Origin: Ceratobasidium sp. AG-K
Lineage: Eukaryota; Basidiomycota; Agaricomycetes; Cantharellales; Ceratobasidiaceae
NCBI GenBank assembly: GCA_037039685.1
Contig: JAWNGF010000003.1
Coordinates: 3,038,001-3,102,000 of the forward strand
Length of the DNA: 64,000 nt
Direction: 5' to 3'
The notes below the pieces were generated by a model that did no database searches, was not told the origin of the DNA, and worked only from the letters and a program-made list of their open reading frames with translations. How positions within the stretch are numbered: position 1 is the first letter of the stretch; each line of letters begins with the position of its first letter. This document shows positions 45,955 to 56,733 of the stretch, one piece after another. A program made the position numbers and the translations under genes.

Positions 45955-47698
45955 TCAACTGAGTGCATCTGCCTTGCCATTCAGTCTGCCAGCCCTATAC
46001 TTGATTTGGAAATTGAATTTGGAAAGGAAAACCGCCCATCTATTCTGTTGTTTTGTTAAAACTTTGGAAGTCATGAAGTATTCCAAATTCTTGCAATTGG
46101 TGATGAGCAACACAGGAATCTCCATTCCTTCTAGGAGGTGACGCCATTCCTTGAAAGCCTTGATGATTGCCAGTAGCTCCTTATCAAAAATGTTGTAGTT
46201 TTGCTCTGCTGGGGATAGGCTCTTGGACATGAACGCCACAGGGTGAAGCTTGTTATTGAACCTGTATTGACTGAGAACTGCCCCGGTTGCTTTGTCTGAT
46301 GTGTTGCATTCAATGATAAATCCTTTGTCTTGGTCTGGTTGCAACAGAATGGGAGCCTTGATGAATTCTTTGATTAATCCCTGGAACGCAAGTTCTGCTT
46401 CTGGTCCCCATTCCCATTGTTTGGTCTTCATGGTCAGGTCGTATAATGGTTGCACAATGTGGGTGTAATTCCAGATAAACCATCAGTAGAAATTTGCAAA
46501 ACCAAGGAAAGTCTGGACCTCTGTGATGTTTTTTGGGGTGGGCCACTTTTTGATTGCACTAATTTTTTCTTCCTGCATTTCCACCACTTCTCCCAATATA
46601 ATGAGTCCTAAATAATCAACCTTTGGTACATGGAAAGAGCACTTCTTGAGGGAGCAATAGAGGCCAATGCGTTGTAGGCAACGCAGTACTTCTTTCACAT
46701 GGTTTGGGTGGTCCTCAGTGTTTTTGGAGAAAATCAAGATATCATCAATGTAGATCTCAACATAGATTCCTTTAATGTCCCTGAACTCAGCGTCCATCAT
46801 GTTCTGGAATGTTGCTGGGGTGTTGGTGAGGCCAAACGGCATAACCTTGGTTTTGAATAGCCCATATTTGGTTCTGAATGCCGTCTTGTGGACATCCTCA
46901 TTGGCTACCCTGACCAGATTGTAACCAGACTTGAGGTCAAGTTTGGTGAAGATTTTGGTGCCTTTAACCCGTTCAATGAGGTCATTGGTTCTAGGCAGTG
47001 GATAGCAATTCTTCTTGGTGTGGCAATTCAAGTATTGATAGTCCATGCACAATCTTGGTGGTTGGGGAACCCCATCAATGTCATGGCACTTGACAAACAT
47101 TACCGGTGACGCCCATTCAGATGTGGATGAAATGATGAATCCTTTCTCCAGGTTTTTGTCAATCCATGCTTTCAGAATTTGGTCTTCTTCCTTGGTGAGG
47201 GAGTATACCACACTGATCTTGGGCTTTGCACCAGGTTCCAATTTGATTTTCAGGTTGTACAGCCAGTGCAGGGGCAGTTTATCCACTTCTTTGGCAACAA
47301 AAACATCTTTGAATTCCAAATATTCTTCTGGTAATTGACCCAGTACCCCCCCCTTCTACAGCATTGCAATCTTTGCATAAGCATTCTGCTGCACAATAAT
47401 CTGAGTTAAACTCCAGGGAACCTACAATCCAGTCAATTTTTGGGTTGTGTTTTGTTAACCAAGGAATTCCTAGTACAACTGTGTGTTGTCCCAATGGTGC
47501 TACGTTGCATGTAATTTCTTCTAGGTGGTCATTCATGATGATTTGGAAAGTGCATTCTTTGTTGATTAGTCTGTTTGCTATTGGTTGTCTGTCTATTACT
47601 TGGACTTGTCTTGCTGTTTTTTTCTTTTTTGTAGGAATTTTGTGTTTCTTGATGTATTCAGAATTAATGAAGTTTCCTGATGCCCCTGAATCGATCAT
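45955..47698 (-). pseudogene. Minus-strand Ty3 Pol: protease, RT and RNase H
   Basis: On the minus strand: protease (MIDSGASGNFI) from 47698; a frame change near 47320-47345 at a homopolymer (a run of nine Cs on the plus strand); RT with intact EIYIDDILIF; TGA near 46483 after FANFY; RNase H to a TGA after ALS at about 45955. Both TGA positions correspond to Arg in the family. It continues across the copia element into 36531-35108. It is a close relative of the plus-strand copy at 26318-30094 but keeps the catalytic Asp pair of RT. Confidence 0.8.
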
Positions 47699-47856
47699 GG
47701 CAACAGTAATAAGGTGTTTCAGGCATTCAATTGTGATAGGAACTCAAAGTTGGTCTGCATATTTGGTGGAACAAAGGTATATTTTGTTTACAGACTGTTT
47801 CCAATTTTCCAAGATTACACAATCTAATCCTGACTTCCAGGCGCCTGCTGCTCCCC

Positions 47857-49521
47857 TCAGTTGCTGCCTTTTCCCGATTCTGAATCACTGGTATCGGCCT
47901 CCTCCAGGGCTGCAATTTGTGCACGACAATCCTTGGCCATGTGACCCTTCTTCTGGCAACAATAGCAGGTGGTTTCACTTGTGGCAGCTGCTACCTCTAC
48001 CTTGGCTTGACAAGTGTCTGGTTTAATGAAACTAAAGGGGATTTTGGTTGTTGTTCCATCAGCCCATTTGACCTTGGGTGTCAAGAATCCTTGCTTATTT
48101 TTGCCAATTGATTCTATTGTCCCCTTCTTGCTACCCTGAGAAGTCACTGTGTAAATTGCTTCCCCCTTCTGGAATTTGTGCGCTGTTGTGCTTGTGGTTA
48201 CCCGCTTCTGGGTGCTGCTCAGTGTTGCCCTCTCCAAAGTACCAGTACTTCTTTTCTCCATATTCCTGGCAATGAGGGCTGCATCAATTTCTTGGGTCCT
48301 GGTGAATAGTTCCTGCAATGTGGCATTATGACAATTGTAGGCTTGGGAAGTGAGCATGTCCTTGATGTTGTCTTTGAGACCTGCATAAAAATTGTCCTTC
48401 AAAGTTTGTTTGTTGTAGTCTAGTGGTGCCAACAGGATTCTGAATTGAGTAATATATTCAACCACTGTCTTGGTTTGAGTCAACACCTTGTACTTCTGTC
48501 AATAAACTTCAACCTGTTTGATTTTGCCAAACGCTAATTCCCATTCATACTGAAAGACATCTAGATCTGTGAAAATGACTTGGGGCACCCCCATGTTGTG
48601 TAGGTCTTGGAAAGGCCAGATCCAATCAATTGCTGGTCCACGTAGGTAGGAGATAATGAGCCGGATCTTCTTCTCATCAGAAGCAGTGGCATAATGGGAG
48701 TTGGCAATATAATTTGCACAGGAATAAGTAAAATCCCTGGCCTTGGCTCCACATTCCCCCTTGAATTCTGTTGGTTTGGAGGCAGCTGATTTCTCAGTCC
48801 TTCCTGAAGAGAATATTGATGAGGTGGGGGGTGCTGTCCTCCCTGATGAGGGTGGTGCAAAATGCATCATTGATCCCCTTAAGCTTTGTGTTCCAGTGTT
48901 TGCTCCTCCTCCAAGTGGCAGTCCTAATTGGCTTGTTGCCAGCATGCTAGTCCTTGTAGCTCTGCTTCCACTTCCTCCTGTGGGATTTGCAAGGAAACCA
49001 TGTGCTCAAACCGTATCCTTGGTGGTTGCATGTTGGTCTACCACCATGTTGTACAGCAGATGGTTTTGGTCTAGGATTTCTGACAATCGCCCAATGCAAA
49101 TATTTCTGTCATCCCTGTTGTATAGGATCCAACTTCCCATGTGCTCCAAATGCTGAGCCATATGGCTTTGCTGCAACGCCATTTCCTTCAGGATGAAGAG
49201 GATTTGTTTTTGGTGATTGCTTTCATGGGGTTCCCACCATGTTTCACCTGTATAACTTTCAATGGCTGGGGAAGAGGGTCTTGATTCAGCATCAAAAGTA
49301 GGGTATGGGTTTGGTTGAAACCAAATAGTGGTATTGCCCTCATTTTCTTTGTCTCCTGTGTGTGATGGGAGTGGTTCACAGAAGCATGTTTGGTGGAGCA
49401 GGGTTTCTGGAGCTGATGGGGCTATAGGGCCTTTTCCTATCCCAGATGTAGATGGAGCAGTCAAAGATGCCATGGTTTGTCTAAAGGATTCTGTCAAGCT
49501 GGAGCAACTCCTGGTGGTCAT
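47857..49521 (-). pseudogene. Minus-strand Ty3 Gag with two TGA stops
   Basis: One frame from 49521 to 47857 with TGA at about 49006 and 48499. At the first, the intact relative at 24735-26390 has CGA (AV-R-AQ). The capsid part (KARDFTYSCANYIAN, YLRGPAIDWI) and zinc knuckle CYCCQKKGHMAKDC are readable. Same length and order as the relative. Confidence 0.8.
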
Positions 49522-49926
49522 GTGCTATAATAAGTGCGCTCCTTGATGTGCTTTGACCCACAGTGGCTAGTGGTAATAAAGAAGTATCCCCTGGGTAGAG
49601 ATGGAATGCTTTAGGGGGAACCTAGTCGACAGTAGGTTCAGTGCAAAAGTATCCAAGGTCCTTGTTCCAATATAATATATGGGTGGCACTTCCTGATTAG
49701 GTGGCAACAGCTCAGTGATATCAGAGGATAGGGGATGTTGTCAACAAGCTAATGGATGCAAGCTGCAATATGCCTCAACATGTAAATGATGCAGGGGAGA
49801 GTTGGGGAGATCAGCTAATCAATGAAGAAGGGTGTGCAGTGCTCAGAGATGACCTGTTGATAGAAGACCTGGTTCTGACAGCAACAAAGGCTGTATCCAC
49901 AATGAGGGCAAGAAGACTTGTTCTAG

Positions 49927-50367
49927 TGTCACAACCCTAACCAAACCTTGGAGGCCAAGACTCCACAGGTAGTGGGGATTGGGATAACAACAAAGGTCAA
50001 ATGTACAGCACTAAGGCCTGAGTAAGTCATGCAATGGGTGATTGGGGAGAAACAACAAGCAAACAAGTCTTGTAGAGACAAGACTTGTGTCGCTGGTATA
50101 TATACTAACTACTGTGGCTATGTACAATAGAGAGCACACGACAAAGGGAACCAAAACAAGGAAAGGCAAGAGTCTGAGAGAAGCAAGGACAAGACAAAGG
50201 GGACAAGATAAGTCCATGGACACCACGGCGACAAGGGAACAGGCCAGGCAGGCATGTCCCGCGGCCATGGCTTACAGAAAGGCGACTAAATGCGCCAAGA
50301 CGAACAGAACGAGACCAAACACAAGGCAAACAGAGCAGAAGAAGGAAAACAAGAAAATGTCATGACA
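49927..50367 (-). repeat. 5' LTR of the minus-strand Ty3 element
   Basis: Plus-strand text begins TGTCACAACCC and ends AATGTCATGACA. The 405-bp gap to gag (49522-49926, no gene) matches the leader length of the plus-strand relative. Confidence 0.85.
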
Positions 50368-50375
50368 GCCCAGCT

Positions 50376-50582
50376 ATGAACATAATTGAGCATTTTTGTG
50401 CCATGCTAGAACACTGGGTCCATTGCCAACCAATCTTACCCTGCAACAGTGCCCAGCTATGGGCAGCTTTGAAGGAGGAGTGGGAGGGGATTGAGGTGGC
50501 AACAATTGCCAACCTTTATGCCTCCACGGTTAACAGAGTGGATGATCTGATACAAGAGAAGGGTGGAAACACTCACTACTAG
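50376..50582 (+). pseudogene. C-terminal fragment of a Tc1/mariner-type transposase
   Basis: A 68-codon open piece starts right after the LTR. It has the end of a DDE transposase of the Tc1 type: N-I-I-E-H carrying the last catalytic Glu, AQLWAALKEEWEGI, then the usual NLYASTVNRVDDLIQEKGG and T-x-Y end. Everything upstream is replaced by the Ty3 LTR. The rest of the gene is not found in the window. Confidence 0.6.
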
Positions 50583-50658
50583 CATTTGTATGTCTGTCTA
50601 TATGTAATTTTATGTGTTGTGAAGATTTCTTTCCGGTCAGGCAGAAAATCAGACAAAC

Positions 50659-50861
50659 CCAAAAAAGAAATGCACAGCTGCTGATCCACTAATTTTGTTT
50701 TATACTGCTCATTTTGTCACATAGCAAGCTTATATTGTGTATATACAATCTACAAGTACATTTGCACACTTTCTATGAGCAACTCTAAGTGATTTGGCTG
50801 ACTGAGCAAGTGTTGCTGAGATTGCAAACCAAAACAGGTCAAGTGTGCATTTCTTTTTTGG
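50659..50861. repeat. Possible MITE, 18-bp perfect terminal inverted repeats
   Basis: CCAAAAAAGAAATGCACA at 50659-50676 is the exact reverse complement of 50844-50861. The 203-bp unit has no coding frame. No target duplication is visible at these limits. It lies 76 bp beyond the transposase fragment, so it could alternatively be part of that element's 3' end. Confidence 0.45.
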
Positions 50862-51580
50862 CTCAGTGTACATACTGCTATATCACACTACATACACATG
50901 CCCATGCTATATGGCACTATAATTTTGGACCATACCTATTTTACTATACAGCTACATAGTGCTATATGGTGCTATATAGGTTTGGACAGGATGCCAGATG
51001 CACTTGGACCCTCCTGAGTGCTCCTTTACCCAAGCAAGCACATATGAGCAAACCAGTGCTTGCCAGTGTCAGAGGATTTTGGTGACATGGTGCTAGAGAC
51101 TGTGGGTGTATGTTTGTCTTACATGTCCCTCCATGCCATCTGCTAAAAGATGAGGGACAAGTTTACCAGGAATGTTGGTGGCTATGCTACAGGGTGTTTG
51201 GTTGAGCCTTTCACATAAACAGTGTGGATATGGAGAACCCTCTATACCACAATGGGCCTAATTAACAATGCTCCTAATATTTTGTGTGTGCATACATTTC
51301 TGATTTCATGTTTACCTCCTGTTTATGAAGTGTTGCTATATATGGAAATAGTCTGTCCCACTGCATTGTGGACCAGTGGGACATGGGACATTGCAAATTT
51401 TAGCATTGGGTTGGAGGGTGGTGGGAGATGGGACTGACATTAGCAGCAGTTTGGTACAGTATTGAGGAGTGTCTGTAGTGCTCTTGTATTGTGCTGTGTA
51501 AACATGACACTACAGCAAAATTCATGGTTTGCTAATGGAATTGAGCACGCAACAAGAACAAAGCAACCACAAAATCAGCA
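50862..51580. other. CpG-poor spacer without genes
   Basis: AT-rich, almost no CG. Contains short CTATATGG/TATAGTGC motifs repeated around 50930-50980. No coding frame is supported. Confidence 0.4.
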
Positions 51581-51589
51581 AAAATGGAA

Positions 51590-51700
51590 TATGCTCCGGA
51601 GCATGTGATTTCAATGCTCCCAGTGCGCTCCCGAGCAAAGCCCCGGCTCCGGAGCACTCCGCAGGATTTTCGGTTTTTGCCGAGAATGACTGATGGAGTA
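51590..51700 (+). repeat. GGAGC-rich repeat at right border of the retroelement block
   Basis: Sequence with GCTCCGGAGC palindromes, then CAGGATTTTCGGTTTTTGCCGAG. It resembles 11280-11470 in the same orientation. CG content returns to host level just after it. Confidence 0.4.
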
Positions 51701-52050
51701 AATGAGAATTTGACACGAGGACGTCACACGAAGCGGGCATGTAGCCGGACAGAATAAGCCGGCATCTCGCCACTGGGCAGAGTGCGTAGGTTCATGCGGT
51801 CGATTGCCCGGTGCTGGGCCGAATGATCCAACGGGAATCCCATTTCCGCGCCCGGCGCCTACACCCCAGTTGTCGGCGGCTCCGGTACACAGCCACAGCA
51901 TGATCCGGACGGAGCGCGTGGACGCGCCGAGATGAACGATTTGAGCAGAGATTAGCGGCCGTGATCCACCACCGTCCCCCACACACAAGCAATAGGTATG
52001 TCATTCTGCCAAAGTAATTGGCGTTGATTGATTTGCAGGTTAGGATAAAC

Positions 52051-54150
52051 ATGAGCGCCGCACCACCTCAGTTCTTGGAATACGTCGATGCGCACAAGGA
52101 TGCGTTTGTGAAGCGTCTGGCAGACGCGATCGCCATTCCCAGGTACGACAGCCACCCAGGTATTCAACCTAGCTAAGCTTCATTCTTCGCACAGTGTATC
52201 CGGCGATGCATCCTACCGCAAGCACGTGCACGAGATGGGGGCGTTCGTCCAACGCGAGCTCGAAGCCGTCGGCGTAGCCACAAAACTCATCCCGCTTGGG
52301 CCACAAGAACTAGACGGCCAAACCGTAGAGCTCCCACCTGTCGTGTTTGGTCGATTGGGAGAGAACAAGAACAAAAAGACGGTGCTGATCTATGCGCACT
52401 ACGATGTCCAACCCGTAGGTATTTGTATCTCAAGGCGATACAGCTGATTGACGGGTGACTAGGCGTTGTTGAGCGATGGATGGACGCACGATCCTTTTGT
52501 CTTGACACACGACAAGGCGACTGATCGGCTGTACGGACGTGGGTCGAGCGACGATAAGGGACCGCTGTTGGCGTGGATCAATGTCTTGCAAGCGCACAAG
52601 GAACTTGGTATCGAGCTGCCCGTCAACTTGAGGGTTTGCTTCGAGGGTAAGCCCATCGCGTTTGGTGGTTGTGATGATGCTAAATTTGCGTTGCAGGTAT
52701 GGAAGAGAGCGGCAGCGAGGGGTTGGACGATCTGATCAACGCGGAGGTTGGACCCGGAAAGTTCTTTGAAGGTGTCGACTGCGTGTGCATCTCTGATAAC
52801 TACTGGCTCAACGACGTTACCGTAAGTCCTGAGATATATGCCAGTAGCGCGTGGCTAATTAGGAAGCACCACATTAGCCCTGCCTGACCTATGGTCTTGT
52901 AAGTCAGAACAATTTGGCGGGCATATCTATCTCTAACCACTTTACAATGCGTAGCGTGGAATTTCGTACTTCAAGGTCAACATCCAAGGCCCCGGCAAAG
53001 ACTTGCACTCTGGTCTATTCGGAAACTGCGTGCACGAGGTGCCACAATCATTTATCCTCGCCCCGCGCGTCGCTGACCATTGTCGTAGCCGATGACCGAC
53101 CTATTCCACTTGTTCTCCAAACTGGTCACTCCTCACGGCAAAATCTTGATTCCCGGATTCAACGACCTCGTTGACGAGCTTACGCCAGAGGAGCGGTGAG
53201 TGGCGCAATACACAATTCGGACATAAGATGTTTATCAAGATTCATCAAAGAGCTCGTTATGAGCGAATTGATTATTCGATCCAGGTGTGTTTCTCCGTTC
53301 AGTTGCAGAAAATCATTGACCCGCCCTGCTAGGATATCAACGAGTCCGTCGGCGCCGCCATTGCCATTTCTGACGAAAAGGCCGAAGTCTTGATGGGCAA
53401 GATGCGTTACCCGAGCTTGTCGCTCCACGGCATCGAGGGTGCATTCAGTGCTGCAGGCGCCAAGACTGTCATCCCAGCCAAGATTTCGGGTACGTTCCAA
53501 TCTCGTTGCAATGTATGCGTTGTGTTAACCAGTTCGAATAGGCAAATTCTCGATCCGCTTAGTGCCTAGCATGACTCCGTACGTCCTCTCAAGTCCACCG
53601 CTCACCGCACTAAACCCTTGCTTTTAGAGAAAACGTAGACGGCCTAGTCATCAAATACCTCGAATCCGAATTCGCCAAACTCGGCTCCAAGAACACCATG
53701 ACGGTCGAAAACCTGCATGGCGGCAAACCGTACGTCGCAGACCCCAACCACTGGAACTTTGTCGCCGCCGCCAAGGCCACCGAGGTACCCACCACTTTCA
53801 CCCCCACTCTCAGAGCTAAACGATGTGCTAGGCGGTGTATGGTAAAACTCCCGACTTGACCCGCGAGGGCGGGTCCATTCCTGTTACGTTGACGTTTGCG
53901 GACGCGCTCAAGGTTAATGTGTTATTGTTGCCCATGGGACGTGGGAGTGATGGTGCACAGTAAGTGTTATGAAAGTTTTACCCTCAGCAGCTGATGAGTA
54001 TTTCTAGTTCGACGAATGAAAAGCTGGATTTGTCGAATTATATCAACGGGGTGAGTCCATCCGCGAGTGTATGATTATAGGTTGGGCTAATGTGTTGCGT
54101 AGACCAAATTGTTGGGAACTTACCTACACGAGGTTGCAAAGTTGGCTTGA
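52051..54150 (+). CDS. dug1: Cys-Gly metallodipeptidase, Dug1-like (peptidase M20)
   Basis: A complete spliced gene. ATG at 52051, then exons 52051-52142, 52195-52414, 52463-52646, 52697-52821, 52878-52898, 52955-53038, 53089-53196 and further short exons to TGA at 54148-54150. The frame is consistent through the junctions and matches the M20 family in order. Metal ligands are visible: His in YAHYDVQP, Asp in GSSDDKGP with the following Gly-Pro, the Glu pair in [11 protein letters not shown], Asp in CISDNYW, and a late His in GRGSDGAHS. The enzyme would hydrolyse Cys-Gly and similar dipeptides in the cytosol during glutathione breakdown, as yeast Dug1 does. The exon at 52878-52898 is only 21 nt (PCLTYGL). 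It is the first clear host gene right of the retroelement block. Confidence 0.9.
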
Positions 54151-55041
54151 GTCAACACGTAACATAAATTGAATACCAATGTATACGAGCGACCACAAAT
54201 GAAATCCTAAATTTGACCAAGGTAGTGAACTCGTTGATAATTTCCTAATGCGGAATAACGTCTGGAAGAGTGGTTTTTGTTCTAATACGACATTCCGTAT
54301 TGCTGTTGGGCTTCCAGGTACGTTGGGAAAGTTATATGGGTTATATCAGCTCTCAAGTTAAGTTGTCCAACGATAAATTTGGATCCGGGGTGGGGACTCC
54401 AGTAGCGAGCGTCACTATGTGCGCGGTTCAGCTCCTATTTCGAAACCCTTCGATAATGTGTACCAGAAGCAATTCAAGGCATGAAGAAAAATCTAGGCGA
54501 CCCGATACGTACACCAAGTACAGTTGCTCCGGATGGCCAGGGAGCAGTGAACAGGTAAGCAGTTACGTAACTTTCCTTTCCGAGGATAAATGTGCGCACA
54601 CGGCTCCTGACTAGACAAGGCTGGGATACGAAGGCAAGCTCGCGTTGAATGAAGCAATAAAGAAGGAGCTGATTTTGGCTATCCGGAGTAATTCAGTGCC
54701 GAAGCTGATTCACGATCCTACCCATAACTTACTCTTCGGTGTCTTCATGACCGTTTGGATATCTGCATCGAGCAGGCTTTATATCCTCTCGGCGCTCAGG
54801 CACATGCTATTTGAGCTCTGCTAAATTCCAACGTGCGGCTCTCGTTGAGCTGTGCCGAATCGTCAATTTTGGCTAGAATAGCTAGATACAAGCTACCACG
54901 GATCCGGCATGGCTCGGATGCCTCTCTCTTTTCCGGTACCGGGGGACACTAGGCGGCCCTCAAAAGTGTTTGACTCATTAGCCCCGTCTGGAGCCTCGGA
55001 CAGCCGAACAGTGTCGACCTTGGCACCAATGGGATAATTAT

Positions 55042-55250
55042 AGCAAACGTCAATTTGATAGACGCACCACATTTTCGTGATCATCAGAACGTGCGCGGGA
55101 TGTCACAGGAGTCGACGGACTGGTTGTATCCGAGTTATGCCTCAATCTCCTGATATGGCAAGTAACAACGTGACATCTCCACTGCCATCAAGCTCCACTG
55201 ATGCTGTAGGTCCGAGCAGCTAATTCACGATACGCAGCAACTGTAGAATT
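55042..55250 (+). repeat. Left arm of a perfect 209-bp inverted repeat
   Basis: From AGCAAACGTC to CTGTAGAATT. It is the exact reverse complement of 56132-56340 as far as I can compare. Weaker similarity extends some 15 bp further inward. No terminal CA/TG or target duplication is seen at the outer ends. Confidence 0.85.
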
Positions 55251-56131
55251 TAGTCTAATAAAACCGCGTGCAGACTATGTAGAGGCGAATGAAACAGAGC
55301 GAGATAGATATTCACAAATTGCCTTCCTCAAGGCTTTATCATTATCGTCATTTGAGCCAGGAAATAGAACCCCGTCCTCGAGCCAATGAAACTGAGTTTC
55401 CAGGTGAGGCTCGCCTTGAAGGCGGCTATGAAGCCTTGCAGTCAGTCTGTTAACTCACGGTATCCTCGAGCGCCACGATGGCGAAGTGCTCAACGATTTA
55501 CTATGCGCCTTTGGTCCTAGAACTCTACCTTTCAAGCTCACGGAAGTTGATGCGAACCCTTCGTTTTCGCAATCTTCGCATTGAGGATCGGCCTCTCGCC
55601 CAACGTCGGGCAGTTAAGCAGTGAACGCGCAAGGAAACGGGTGCGATTTCAGATAGAAGTACCACCAGCATACTCAATATACCGGTCGGGAGACCTCCCA
55701 GAGCCTTCTACTGCACGCAAACCCTTCGTATTCTGGACCACTCCTTTTATCTAAGCTTCGGAACTGAACGCACTGCTGGGGAGGGCAGCATACCCCCCGT
55801 GTCTGGGTCCACTGCGGCTTTACCCCTATTTCTGGTATGCATATAGCTCCGAATCCTCTGGGTTTGGGGAGCGAAGTCCACCGCTTGCGATTACCTGTTG
55901 TGCTTCGTGTCCCCACCTCCGACCGCTGGCTTGCGCTGCTTGCGACACGTACATCAAGCCAGAGCCTTTGCCACGCCGAAAACAATGTGGATCGGGTTGG
56001 CTGAGCCTAGCTCCAAACCAATCGCCTCAACAATGTAAATACGGAGCTGCATAGGCGAAGGTGCCAAGGGCAAACCCGTTGTGCATAAGGCCTATATATG
56101 CGCTCAAGGACGCCACGTTATTATCAGACTG

Positions 56132-56340
56132 AATTCTACAGTTGCTGCGTATCGTGAATTAGCTGCTCGGACCTACAGCATCAGTGGAGCTTGATGGCAG
56201 TGGAGATGTCACGTTGTTACTTGCCATATCAGGAGATTGAGGCATAACTCGGATACAACCAGTCCGTCGACTCCTGTGACATCCCGCGCACGTTCTGATG
56301 ATCACGAAAATGTGGTGCGTCTATCAAATTGACGTTTGCT
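56132..56340 (-). repeat. Right arm of the 209-bp inverted repeat
   Basis: Reverse complement of 55042-55250. The 881-bp spacer between the arms (55251-56131) has no recognisable gene. Confidence 0.85.
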
Positions 56341-56733
56341 GTCAGGACACTAATGAATTGTGGCGCACCTTTCATTGTTGCCGCCGTTACCATTTCCACG
56401 AGGATGTCAGACTGGGGAATGCTCTGAATTCATCGAGCCCGATATTTTGTCCTAATATGGTCTTGTCTTACCCGCACACTTGTATGGGTGACTCATTAGT
56501 TATATCTATTCGAGTGTAATGTGTATCCGCCATCTAATTACTGCGCATATATGGTGGTGGTGTCCGAGTGAAGCGAGTAACGAATTTCCAACGAGCTTGG
56601 GAGGCGAGGAACAGGGTCTTCCCGCAATTTATCGATATGCGGGCCGCCATAAACGAGGGGTTCGACTGCTTTCCGCAATCCACAGGCGACAGTTAAATCA
56701 AGTCCTCTCGCCTTGTCTATCCCCTAACGCAAC

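Larger units (their letters stand above)
35108..50367 (-). mobile_element. Minus-strand Ty3 element, 3'-truncated, split by a copia insertion
   Basis: Read on the minus strand: LTR 50367-49927, leader, gag 49521-47857, pol 47698-45955 (protease, RT, RNase H), the copia element 45832-36532, then pol resumes at 36531 with integrase and stops near 35108. The text before and after the copia element joins within one short conserved stretch of pol. The copia flanks TGTTT and TGTTG are near-identical 5-mers. A solo LTR (35430-35873) is inserted into the integrase part. The 3' LTR is lost. Confidence 0.8.
54151..56733. other. Intergenic region with a long inverted repeat
   Basis: No gene is supportable by eye. 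Apart from the 209-bp inverted repeat (55042-55250 and 56132-56340), the sequence has normal CG content and scattered short open frames without recognisable domains. Confidence 0.5.

Noticed and set aside
51611..51988. Minus-strand frame of 125 codons before the dipeptidase gene
   Set aside because: It spans the GGAGC repeat and promoter region and has no domain; most likely chance in GC-rich sequence.
55674..55985. Coding gene in the loop of the inverted repeat
   Set aside because: A single 103-codon frame without domains or splice support, in a region where similar frames occur by chance.
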